Shown: positions 17,946 to 25,135 of the stretch, piece after piece | Numbering within the stretch: the first letter of the stretch is position 1 | Layout of the letters: each line of letters starts with the position of its first letter | Source of the DNA: Bowmanella yangjiangensis | GTDB taxonomy: Bacteria; Pseudomonadota; Gammaproteobacteria; Enterobacterales; Alteromonadaceae | Direction of reading: 5' to 3' | Length of the DNA: 64,000 nt | Assembly (NCBI RefSeq): GCF_017255015.1 | Contig: NZ_JAFKCS010000013.1 | Span: 1 to 64,000 of the forward strand | The notes under the pieces: generated by a model | Told to the model about the DNA's origin: nothing | The model's database searches: none | What the model saw: only the letters and a program-made list of their open reading frames with translations | Program-made: the position numbers and the translations under genes

Positions 17946-19502
17946 ATGCGTTTGGAGATCAGCTGTCAGGATCGACTTGGGATTACCCAGGATGTGCTGG
18001 ATATACTGGTTGAATATGAAATCAACCTGCGTGGCATAGAGATCGACAGCAGCGGTAAGATCTTTTTGCATTTTCCGAATGTTGAATTTGCAGAATTTCA
18101 GCATTTGATGCCCAAAATCCGTCGTATCGAAGGCATTGAGGACGTCAAAACTACGCCATTTATGCCTATCGAGCGCGAGCAAAATCAACTTAGAGCTTTG
18201 CTGCGCACTTTACCGGATCCGGTTTTTTCTATCGATAGTCGCGGCAATATCCTATTGGTGAATGAAGCTGCGGTCTCCAGCCTTGAAAGCTCGCAGGATG
18301 AACTGGTCGGCAAAGATATTGCCGAGTTTGTTAAAGGGTTCAATTTTGGACGTTGGCTGGACGGTAAACAGGTACTTGCACAAACCCAAAAGGTTAAATT
18401 CATTGAGCAGGATTTTCTGGCTGACATTCTGCCGGTGATGGTGGCAGACGGCGAAGCCGACTCGGTGTTAGCCGGTGCCGTTCTGTTGCTGAAATCTGAG
18501 TATCGACTGGGGCAGCAACTGACAGTATTTCATCAAGCCAGTGGTGATTCTTTTAATGAAATCCACGCAAGCAGCGCACAAATGAAAAAAGTGGTGCGGG
18601 AAGCCAAAAAAATGGCTGAACTGGATGCACCAATATTGCTTGTAGGAGAAACCGGAACGGGCAAAGAGCTGATTGCCAGAGCTTGCCATCAAGCCAGTCG
18701 TCGCGGAGGCCATGAATTCGTTGTGCTGAATTGCGCCTCAATGCCGGATGATATGGCCGAGCAAGAGTTGTTTGGCTACGGGCAAGGTGCGTATGGGCAG
18801 AGCCAGGCAAAAAGTGGCTTGTTGGAGCAGGCAGAAAACGGCACCTTGTTCCTGGATGAAGTGGGTGACATGTCGTTGTCATTGCAGGCCAAGCTCTTAC
18901 GTGTTTTACAAGATGGTACCTATCGCCGGGTTGGTGACACCAGGGAACTGGTGGTGAATGTTCGTATTATCGGAACCACGCAGAAAGACCTGGCGCAGAT
19001 GGTGGTAGAAGGGCGTTTTCGTGAAGACTTGTATTACCGGCTTAATGTTTTAAGTTTGGCTATCCCATCATTGCGGGAAAGAAAGAGCGATGTGATTGGT
19101 TTGGCCGAGCACTTCCTGAAGAACCAAAGCGTTAAGTTGGGACGCAGGCCACCTAAACTGAATAAGTCCTGTGTTGACTTTCTGCAAGGTTATCCCTGGC
19201 CAGGTAATGTAAGGCAGTTGGAGAATGCGTTGTATCGTGCACTCACACTGCTGGAACGCGATGAGTTAAGCAAAGAAGATATCCAGTTGCCTGACACTAT
19301 GGCCAGTTCCAGTTATTTCTCCAGCGAAGTGGAAGGTACACTGGATCAGGAAGTTAAACGCTTTGAAAAAGACTTGTTGCGTCGCTTGTATCCGACCTAT
19401 CCAAGCACCCGACAGTTGGCCCGTAAGCTGGGACTGAGTCATACAGCTATCGCCAATAAGCTCAGAGAGTACGGGATCAGTAAGAAAACCGTAAAGGTTT
19501 AA
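17946..19502 (+). CDS. tyrR: TyrR, aromatic amino acid-responsive regulator
   Basis: 518 residues. N-terminal ACT domain (MRLEISCQDRLG...IDLRGIEID type), PAS domain from about residue 80 (VFSIDSRGNILLVNEAA), AAA+ domain with Walker A GETGTGKE and GTLFLDEVGD, and a C-terminal HTH (TRQLARKLGLSHTAIANKLREYG). The sigma-54 GAFTGA loop is replaced by QGAYGQS, as is normal for TyrR, which works with sigma-70. The ATG at 17946 matches the family N-terminus. Likely targets in the window: phhAB, itself, and the TonB receptor at 25136. Confidence 0.95.
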   Translation: MRLEISCQDRLGITQDVLDILVEYEINLRGIEIDSSGKIFLHFPNVEFAEFQHLMPKIRRIEGIEDVKTTPFMPIEREQNQLRALLRTLPDPVFSIDSRGNILLVNEAAVSSLESSQDELVGKDIAEFVKGFNFGRWLDGKQVLAQTQKVKFIEQDFLADILPVMVADGEADSVLAGAVLLLKSEYRLGQQLTVFHQASGDSFNEIHASSAQMKKVVREAKKMAELDAPILLVGETGTGKELIARACHQASRRGGHEFVVLNCASMPDDMAEQELFGYGQGAYGQSQAKSGLLEQAENGTLFLDEVGDMSLSLQAKLLRVLQDGTYRRVGDTRELVVNVRIIGTTQKDLAQMVVEGRFREDLYYRLNVLSLAIPSLRERKSDVIGLAEHFLKNQSVKLGRRPPKLNKSCVDFLQGYPWPGNVRQLENALYRALTLLERDELSKEDIQLPDTMASSSYFSSEVEGTLDQEVKRFEKDLLRRLYPTYPSTRQLARKLGLSHTAIANKLREYGISKKTVKV

Positions 19503-19518
19503 GTTTGCCGGAACATCT

Positions 19519-19544
19519 TCGGCGTAAATGCATTTTTACGCCGA
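19519..19544. terminator. Hairpin after tyrR with TyrR-box-like core
   Basis: A perfect 10-bp stem (TCGGCGTAAA with TTTACGCCGA) and a 6-nt loop lie 16 bp after the tyrR stop. No T tract follows. The core CGTAAA-N6-TTTACG keeps the key G and C of a TyrR box, so it might also be an operator for the fumarylacetoacetase operon about 150 bp downstream. Confidence 0.4.
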
Positions 19545-19691
19545 GATAGACAGCCAGACTCACTTAACTGTATATCATGCGCTTTAATTTAACTCTCACC
19601 TGTTGTTAAGTAGTAAGAGTGACATTCAGGGTAGGTGCGCCTTTTGCAAACTTACTGTGCTTAAGCATTTCGAACAAATAAAGAAAGAAGT

Positions 19692-20705
19692 ATGAAACTA
19701 GCGACACTTAAAAATGACACCCGCGATGGACAATTAGTCGTCGTCAGCAAGGATTTGCAATCTGCTGTTGCGGTGACCCATATTGCACCAACCATGCAAT
19801 ATGCTTTGGATAACTGGGATACCTTGTCCATGCATCTGCAGGCCACTTATCACGCACTGAACATAGGTCAGTTGGATGATGTAATGGTGTTTGAACCAGG
19901 CTTGTGCGCATCTCCCTTGCCCAGAGCTTATCAATGGGCCGATGGCAGTGCCTATGTGAATCATGTTGAGTTAGTCAGAAAAGCGCGTGGTGCAGAATTA
20001 CCGCCAAGTTTCTGGACGGATCCTCTGATGTATCAAGGGGGCTCTGATGACTTTATCGGACCCAATGACGATATTCTAGTGGCCGATGAAGCCTGGGGCA
20101 TAGACTTTGAGGCCGAAGTCGCGGTTGTTACCGGCGACGTGCCAATGGGCGTATCTTCACTGGAAGCGGGCAATCACATTCGACTGATTATGCTGGTCAA
20201 CGATGTATCACTACGAGGCTTGATTCCACAAGAGTTGGCGAAAGGATTTGGATTTTTCCAATCCAAGCCTGCGTCTTCTTTTTCTCCTGTGGCCGTTACG
20301 CCCGACGAGTTAGGTGATGCCTGGCAAGGATTTAAACTGCAGCTTCCGTTGCAATCCACGCTGAATGGCAAGTTGTTTGGCAAACCCGATGCAGGGGTCG
20401 ACATGACTTTTGATTTTGGTCAGTTAATTGCTCATGCGGCTAAAACCCGTAATTTGCGAGCCGGTGCAATTATTGGGTCCGGAACTGTGTCCAACAAGCA
20501 GGGAACAGAATACGGCAGTGCTATAGAAGATGGCGGTGTTGGCTATTCTTGTATTGCTGAAGTACGCATGATTGAAACCATACGTGAAGGTAAACCTAGC
20601 ACCCCTTTTATGAAGTTTGGCGACAGAATTCGCATTGAAATGCTCGATGAGCAGGGCAGCAGTCTGTTTGGCGCTATAGATCAATACATCAGAGAGTATC
20701 CATAA
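19692..20705 (+). CDS. Fumarylacetoacetate hydrolase family protein (probable fumarylacetoacetase)
   Basis: 337-residue FAH-fold enzyme. Acidic metal-binding residues appear in the WGIDFEAEVAVV segment and the core continues with GSGTVSNK. In tyrosine/homogentisate catabolism it would hydrolyse 4-fumarylacetoacetate to fumarate and acetoacetate. The next gene, overlapping its stop by one base, is maleylacetoacetate isomerase, the preceding pathway step, which strongly supports this role over other FAH-family reactions. Confidence 0.88.
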   Translation: MKLATLKNDTRDGQLVVVSKDLQSAVAVTHIAPTMQYALDNWDTLSMHLQATYHALNIGQLDDVMVFEPGLCASPLPRAYQWADGSAYVNHVELVRKARGAELPPSFWTDPLMYQGGSDDFIGPNDDILVADEAWGIDFEAEVAVVTGDVPMGVSSLEAGNHIRLIMLVNDVSLRGLIPQELAKGFGFFQSKPASSFSPVAVTPDELGDAWQGFKLQLPLQSTLNGKLFGKPDAGVDMTFDFGQLIAHAAKTRNLRAGAIIGSGTVSNKQGTEYGSAIEDGGVGYSCIAEVRMIETIREGKPSTPFMKFGDRIRIEMLDEQGSSLFGAIDQYIREYP

Positions 20706-21358
20706 TGAGCATTAAATTGCATGGTTATTGGCGTTCATCGGCCAGTTACCGGGTCCGTATTGCGCTTAATCTCAAAGGTATTGCTTATGAATATGTGCCA
20801 GTGCATCTTGTTAAAGATGGTGGAGAACAACATCAGGCTCGTTATCAGGGATTAAATCCATCTGAATTGGTGCCAACTCTGGTAGATGAAGATGAGGATA
20901 TTATTCTCAACCAGTCACTGGCGATCATTGAGTATGTGGATGAAAAGTATCCATCTGCGGTTAAGCTTCTGCCGGAGCATAAACTGCAACGGGCCAGGGT
21001 GAGGGCGCTGGCGCAGGATATCGCTGCGGATATTCAACCCCTGGCAAATTTGCGGGTATTGCAATATTTGGAAAGCCACTACCAAGTTGATGCTGACGGC
21101 AAAGCTGAATGGAGTCGTCATTGGATTGAAAAGGGGTTTGCTGGGATTGAAAAACGCTTGCAGACCACGGCGGGCAAATACTGTTTTGGCTTTGATCTGA
21201 GTTTGGCGGACGTTTGTTTAGTGCCGCAAATCTACAATGCGCTGCGTTTTGGTGCGGATATGGCCAGTTTTCCGTTGATTCAGCGAATTCATGAGAATTG
21301 CAACAAGTTGCCTGAGTTTGTTGCTGCAAAGCCGGAAAATCAACCTGATGCTCAATAG
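20705..21358 (+). CDS. maiA: Maleylacetoacetate isomerase (zeta-class GST)
   Basis: 217 residues. The N-terminal thioredoxin-fold motif WRSSASYRVRIALNLKG is that of zeta-class glutathione transferases; the C-terminal helical domain ends PEFVAAKPENQPDAQ, as is typical of the family. It isomerises maleylacetoacetate to fumarylacetoacetate with glutathione as cofactor. It is translationally coupled to the upstream FAH gene (TAATG). Confidence 0.93.
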   Translation: MSIKLHGYWRSSASYRVRIALNLKGIAYEYVPVHLVKDGGEQHQARYQGLNPSELVPTLVDEDEDIILNQSLAIIEYVDEKYPSAVKLLPEHKLQRARVRALAQDIAADIQPLANLRVLQYLESHYQVDADGKAEWSRHWIEKGFAGIEKRLQTTAGKYCFGFDLSLADVCLVPQIYNALRFGADMASFPLIQRIHENCNKLPEFVAAKPENQPDAQ

Positions 21359-21368
21359 TTAAAGCGGC

Positions 21369-21397
21369 TTTGCCCGGCAAGCCGGGCAAATCATTAT
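21369..21397. terminator. Bidirectional terminator between maiA and lrp-family gene
   Basis: TTTGCCCGG pairs with CCGGGCAAA around a CAAG loop, between convergent genes; A/T-rich bases flank both sides. Confidence 0.7.
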
Positions 21398-21864
21398 TAT
21401 TGGTTCTTGATGGGCAGTTCGGTAGTGTTCTTAACTTGCTTCAGGGCAAAGGTAGAACTTAGATGATCCACGCAGGGAAGGTGAGTGAGCTTGCTTTTTA
21501 GCAGCAACTCATATTCTTCAATGCTCTCTACCACGACTTTGAGCAAATAGTCCTTCTCACCGCTGGTGGTGTGGCATTCCACGACTTCAGCAATATGTTG
21601 AACGGCAGCTTCAAAGCCATTGAGAGATTCTTCGTCATGATTTTTAAGTGTGACATAGATGAAAACACTCACACCAAGGTTGAGTTTCTTACCGTCAAGC
21701 AGGGTGACTTTACGTTTAATAATGCCATCACTCTCCAGGCGTTTAACCCTGCGCCAACAAGGCGTATGGGATAATCCCACCCGCTGACTGAGTTCAGCCA
21801 TGGAGACGGTGGCGTCTTTTTGTAGCACCCGGAGAATTTCGCGATCAAATTTATCTAATTTCAT
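21397..21864 (-). CDS. Lrp/AsnC family transcriptional regulator
   Basis: 155 residues: an N-terminal winged HTH (MAELSQRVGLSHTPCWRRVKRLESDGII) and a C-terminal RAM ligand-binding domain. Such proteins sense amino acids. It is divergent from leucine dehydrogenase, so branched-chain amino acid control of that gene is a reasonable inference. The ATG at 21864 gives the usual start (MKLDKFDREIL); an in-frame TTG 30 bp upstream is less likely. Confidence 0.9.
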   Translation of the reverse strand: MKLDKFDREILRVLQKDATVSMAELSQRVGLSHTPCWRRVKRLESDGIIKRKVTLLDGKKLNLGVSVFIYVTLKNHDEESLNGFEAAVQHIAEVVECHTTSGEKDYLLKVVVESIEEYELLLKSKLTHLPCVDHLSSTFALKQVKNTTELPIKNQ

Positions 21865-22084
21865 AAAGCACAGAGGGTTTATAAAGTGGCTCAAGGATGC
21901 GGAAAAACAAGGCGTTTTTCAACTGAAATTACTAGGATGAGCCTCCTACTCAGGTTCGATTTTTAAGATTGGTGTTGCTCATTGAGGCTGGGCATGGGCT
22001 AAAGTTAGCAAGACATGTCCTCTGTTCTATGCGCTACCATGTGCAACAATTTTCTAACATCCCGCATTTTTACAGGGTAACAAT

Positions 22085-23137
22085 ATGTCTGTTTTCGATC
22101 ACAAGGCCTACGACAATCATGAAGAGGTGGTGTTTTTCCATGATGCCAAGTCAGGATTAAAGGCCATCATCGCTGTGCACAACACTAATTTAGGGCCAGC
22201 CTTGGGCGGGTGTCGGATGTGGCCTTATGCCAGCAGTGAAGAGGCGTTAACTGACGTACTCAGATTGTCAAAAGGCATGTCATACAAGTCTGCCATGGCC
22301 AACCTCAAGTTGGGGGGCGGTAAGTCAGTAATTATCGGTGATCCTCGTAAGGATAAATCTGATGCCATGATGTTGGCGATGGGCGAATTTGTTCAGCGCC
22401 TGGGCGGCAAATACATCACCGCTGAGGATTCAGGTATTGCGGTTCGTGACCTGCAATTGATGGCTAAGCACAGTGACTTTATTGCAGGTACGCAGGCTAA
22501 ATTCCGTTACGATGGCGGGGAGGCTGATGGTAACCCTGCACCTTCGACTGCCTATGGTGTATTTGTTGGCTTACGTGCTTCAGTGCGCCATGCCTTGGGT
22601 TCAGACTTAAATGGGGTGAAAGTGGCTATTCAGGGACTTGGACACGTTGGTTACCGCTTGGCAGAGCATCTGCATAAAGAAGGGGCCAAGCTTTTTGTCA
22701 CGGATATTTATCCGGATAACCTAGATCGGGCCGTTCAGGAATTAGGCGCTACTGTGGTGTCTCCTGATGAGATCTTCGGTTTGGATGTGGACGTGCTGGC
22801 TCCTTGTGCCATGGGTGCCATCATTAATGATAACAGTCTTTCTCTACTCAAGGCTCGTGTGGTTGCGGGCGCTGCCAACAACCAGCTAGCTGAAGAGCGT
22901 CATGGTCACATGTTGAAAGACAAAGGTATCTTGTATGCACCAGACTACGTAATTAATGCTGGCGGTGTTATCGATATTTATCATCAGAAGATGGATAGCA
23001 ACGCACAAGCCATGCGAGAGCATATCGAAGGTATTGGCGATACTTTGGTTGAGATATATCAGCGCGCGGAGCAGCAAGGTTTGCCGACCAACCTGGAAGC
23101 TAATCGCATGGCCGAAGAGCGTTTTCTGAACCGTTAA
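22085..23137 (+). CDS. Leucine/phenylalanine/valine dehydrogenase family protein
   Basis: NAD-dependent amino acid dehydrogenase of 350 residues. The catalytic glycine-rich region ([10 protein letters not shown]), the Lys-containing KLGGGKSVI segment and the Rossmann motif [13 protein letters not shown] are visible. It deaminates branched-chain or aromatic amino acids to 2-oxo acids, feeding catabolism or branched-fatty-acid synthesis. The substrate (Leu or Phe) cannot be decided from the sequence alone; the divergent Lrp gene favours leucine, the aromatic neighbourhood phenylalanine. Confidence 0.9.
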   Translation: MSVFDHKAYDNHEEVVFFHDAKSGLKAIIAVHNTNLGPALGGCRMWPYASSEEALTDVLRLSKGMSYKSAMANLKLGGGKSVIIGDPRKDKSDAMMLAMGEFVQRLGGKYITAEDSGIAVRDLQLMAKHSDFIAGTQAKFRYDGGEADGNPAPSTAYGVFVGLRASVRHALGSDLNGVKVAIQGLGHVGYRLAEHLHKEGAKLFVTDIYPDNLDRAVQELGATVVSPDEIFGLDVDVLAPCAMGAIINDNSLSLLKARVVAGAANNQLAEERHGHMLKDKGILYAPDYVINAGGVIDIYHQKMDSNAQAMREHIEGIGDTLVEIYQRAEQQGLPTNLEANRMAEERFLNR

Positions 23138-23189
23138 GACTTAAATCCGCTCTGTGCCCTTGCAACCTGTGTGGGCATCGGGGATAATG

Positions 23190-23222
23190 CGCGCCGCTTT
23201 ACAAGCGGCGTGTACGCTTTTT
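23190..23222 (+). terminator. Hairpin between leucine dehydrogenase and SRP RNA
   Basis: A perfect CGCCGCTT/AAGCGGCG stem with a TAC loop (23192-23210), overlapping a smaller GCG-TGTA-CGC stem that runs into TTTTT. It most likely ends the dehydrogenase transcript and lies just before the SRP RNA gene. Confidence 0.55.
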
Positions 23223-23235
23223 AAAGCTTATCAAT

Positions 23236-23349
23236 GGTGGTCCTGTCGGTCCTCTCGCAATGATACTTTATGAACCCGGTCAGGCCCGGAAGGGAGCAGC
23301 CGCAGTAAAGGACTCATGTGCCGGGATGTGGCTGGTGGGACCGCCACCT
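23236..23349 (+). ncRNA. ffs: 4.5S signal recognition particle RNA
   Basis: The sequence has the universally conserved SRP domain IV: GTCAGGCCCGGAAGGGAGCAGC on one arm (the GGAAG tetraloop region) and ATGTGCCGGGATGTGGCTGG on the other. The ends GGTGGTCC and GGACCGCCACC pair to close one long hairpin of about 114 nt, the size of enteric 4.5S RNA. It binds Ffh and targets nascent membrane proteins to FtsY. Exact 5' and 3' ends are estimated from the pairing. Confidence 0.93.
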
Positions 23350-23352
23350 CCA

Positions 23353-23628
23353 CTAAGCTTTCTTCTTCGCATCGTCTGAATCCAGATACTTCAGGGCTTT
23401 CTCCATGGCTTCTGCAACGTTCATTTCCATCTGTTGTCGCTCGCTTACCGAGATGTAAAAGGCCATATCAACTTCAAATCGAATATACTTGGCAGGACAT
23501 TGATTTAACGTCAGACAACACAAGTCGGCGATAAAATCATCATCTTGGTTTTTATGCAATCCGAGCTTCTCTATTCTTTCTAATACTAAATGCTCGTAAT
23601 AATTATGAATATCGTCGTCTAGTTTCAT
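23353..23628 (-). CDS. ComFB-family small protein
   Basis: 91 residues, acidic and helical, with a segment CCLTLNQCPAKYIRFEVDMAFYIS that resembles the late-competence ComFB family (ALxxLPPxY-type motif). Some ComFB-like proteins bind cyclic dinucleotides in cyanobacteria and Bacillus; nothing in this sequence proves that here. It is convergent with the SRP RNA gene, only a few bases apart, and divergent from tryptophan dioxygenase. Family assignment is by recalled similarity, function unknown. Confidence 0.65.
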   Translation of the reverse strand: MKLDDDIHNYYEHLVLERIEKLGLHKNQDDDFIADLCCLTLNQCPAKYIRFEVDMAFYISVSERQQMEMNVAEAMEKALKYLDSDDAKKKA

Positions 23629-23745
23629 GGTTTATCCCGTTCAGAATTGATTCCAGAAGGCTAGTTGATGATTTGTCATCCAGCCAGACACAACCGCCAT
23701 ATCATGATGGTAAACTCCAGTTTGTCAGAATAACGGATAATAATC

Positions 23746-24840
23746 ATGAAAAAGAATCTGGAACCCTGCTACTACGGTGATTACCTGCATTTGGATAAGT
23801 TGCTGAGTGCACAGCACTTGCAAAGTGCTAAATACGGTGAAGCTGCACACGATGAAACTTTGTTTATCATTGTTCATCAGGTTTATGAACTTTGGTTTAA
23901 GCAAATCCTGCATGAACTATCCTCCGTCATTGATGTGTTTTCTGAGCAACAGGTGAAGGATCAGCAGTTGACTACAGTTGTACATCGACTAAAGCGAGTT
24001 ATTAGTATTCAGGGTCTACTTAATGACCAAATAAGTGTGATGGAGACCATGAGTCCCCAGGAATTCCTGGCTTTTCGGGACTATCTGGTACCGGCTTCTG
24101 GTTTTCAGAGTATTCAGTTCAAAATGCTGGAGATTGGTTTAGGCCTGAAAAGGGAGTTCCGCATCGATTTTGATAAGCAGTCTTTTTATAACCGCCTGGA
24201 ATCAAAGGACAGAGATTTTCTAGAAGCCTTGGAGAAGAAAGACAGCTTGTTTGAATTGACCCAGCGTTGGTTGGAACGTCTGCCTTTGCTGGAGTTCGAT
24301 GATTTCAAATTTTGGACTCTGTATCGCCAGGCGACTGATAAAATGTTAGTCAGCGATGAGGCAATCATCCGCAGCAATCCAACCCTGACCGAAAAGGACA
24401 TGCGTCAGGAACTTAAAGAGCTGCAATCCACCCGCGATACTTTTGCGGCTTTGTGGGATGAGCAGGAATATAGCCATTGGCAGAGCCAGGGACATTTCAG
24501 ATTGTCGCAGCGAGCCTTACTTGCCGCTCTCTTTATCAACCAATATAACGAAGAGCCCCTATTTAACCTGCCTTATCAATTCATTACTTGCCTCACCGAG
24601 ATTGACGAGAAGTTAACTATTTGGCGTTACCGCCATGCAATGATGGTGCAGCGTATGCTAGGCGGAAAGATTGGCACGGGGGGATCTTCGGGACATGAGT
24701 ATTTAAAACGTACGACCGAATCGAATCGCATTTTTAAAGATTTTTTCAATATGGCAACATTCATGCTACCCAAAGCGGCCCTGCCGGAACTGCCTAGCAA
24801 GGTAAAAAACCAATTGGGTTTTGCTTTAGTAAAGAGTTAA
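23746..24840 (+). CDS. kynA: Tryptophan 2,3-dioxygenase
   Basis: Heme enzyme of 364 residues that opens the indole ring of tryptophan to N-formylkynurenine, the first step of the kynurenine pathway. Hallmarks: YGDYLHLDKLL and HDETLFIIVHQVYELWFKQIL near the N-terminus (substrate-site His and Phe/Tyr), and RRHAMMVQRMLGGKIGTGGSSGHEYL-type C-terminal region with the heme-ligand histidine in RYRHAMMVQRM. No kynureninase or formamidase is adjacent, so later steps must be encoded elsewhere. Confidence 0.95.
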   Translation: MKKNLEPCYYGDYLHLDKLLSAQHLQSAKYGEAAHDETLFIIVHQVYELWFKQILHELSSVIDVFSEQQVKDQQLTTVVHRLKRVISIQGLLNDQISVMETMSPQEFLAFRDYLVPASGFQSIQFKMLEIGLGLKREFRIDFDKQSFYNRLESKDRDFLEALEKKDSLFELTQRWLERLPLLEFDDFKFWTLYRQATDKMLVSDEAIIRSNPTLTEKDMRQELKELQSTRDTFAALWDEQEYSHWQSQGHFRLSQRALLAALFINQYNEEPLFNLPYQFITCLTEIDEKLTIWRYRHAMMVQRMLGGKIGTGGSSGHEYLKRTTESNRIFKDFFNMATFMLPKAALPELPSKVKNQLGFALVKS

Positions 24841-24931
24841 TTCTAAGAATATCAAGGGCATGGGAGAAGTCTGAATTTCGCAGTTTGACATTGAAATGTA
24901 ACGGATTGCTTTTTTGCCTGCTTTCTGCTTG

Positions 24932-24949
24932 TGTAAGGAAATTGTTACA
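24932..24949 (+). promoter_or_regulatory. TyrR box upstream of the TonB receptor gene
   Basis: TGTAAG, six bases and GTTACA match TGTAAA-N6-TTTACA at 10 of 12 positions and resemble the phhA site at 16492. It lies 60 bp upstream of a good promoter, which would suit activation or looping repression. Confidence 0.6.
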
Positions 24950-25009
24950 AATGGATTATTTTGTGTTCTTTGGACGGGGTGAGAGCTTAAATGCATCCTA
25001 AAGTGCCGG

Positions 25010-25037
25010 TTGACCGTATTGAAGTCACGTGTATATT
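25010..25037 (+). promoter_or_regulatory. Sigma-70 promoter of the TonB receptor gene
   Basis: TTGACC (25010-25015), a 16-bp spacer and TATATT (25032-25037) lie about 100 bp before the start codon. The leader between them contains a short CCGCTTAAGCGG-type palindrome at about 25073-25084. Confidence 0.55.
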
Positions 25038-25135
25038 ATCAATCAGGGGTTCACTACCCCTTACAAAAAATATCCGCTTAAGCGGAATTAAAAATTGCCA
25101 CAAACAAAACTAGAAGTGGTCCAGGGAGACAATAT

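Noticed and set aside
23710-23727. Possible TyrR box before tryptophan dioxygenase (GGTAAA-N6-TTTGTC)
   Set aside because: The right half matches only 3 of 6 and the key C is misplaced; not enough to call.
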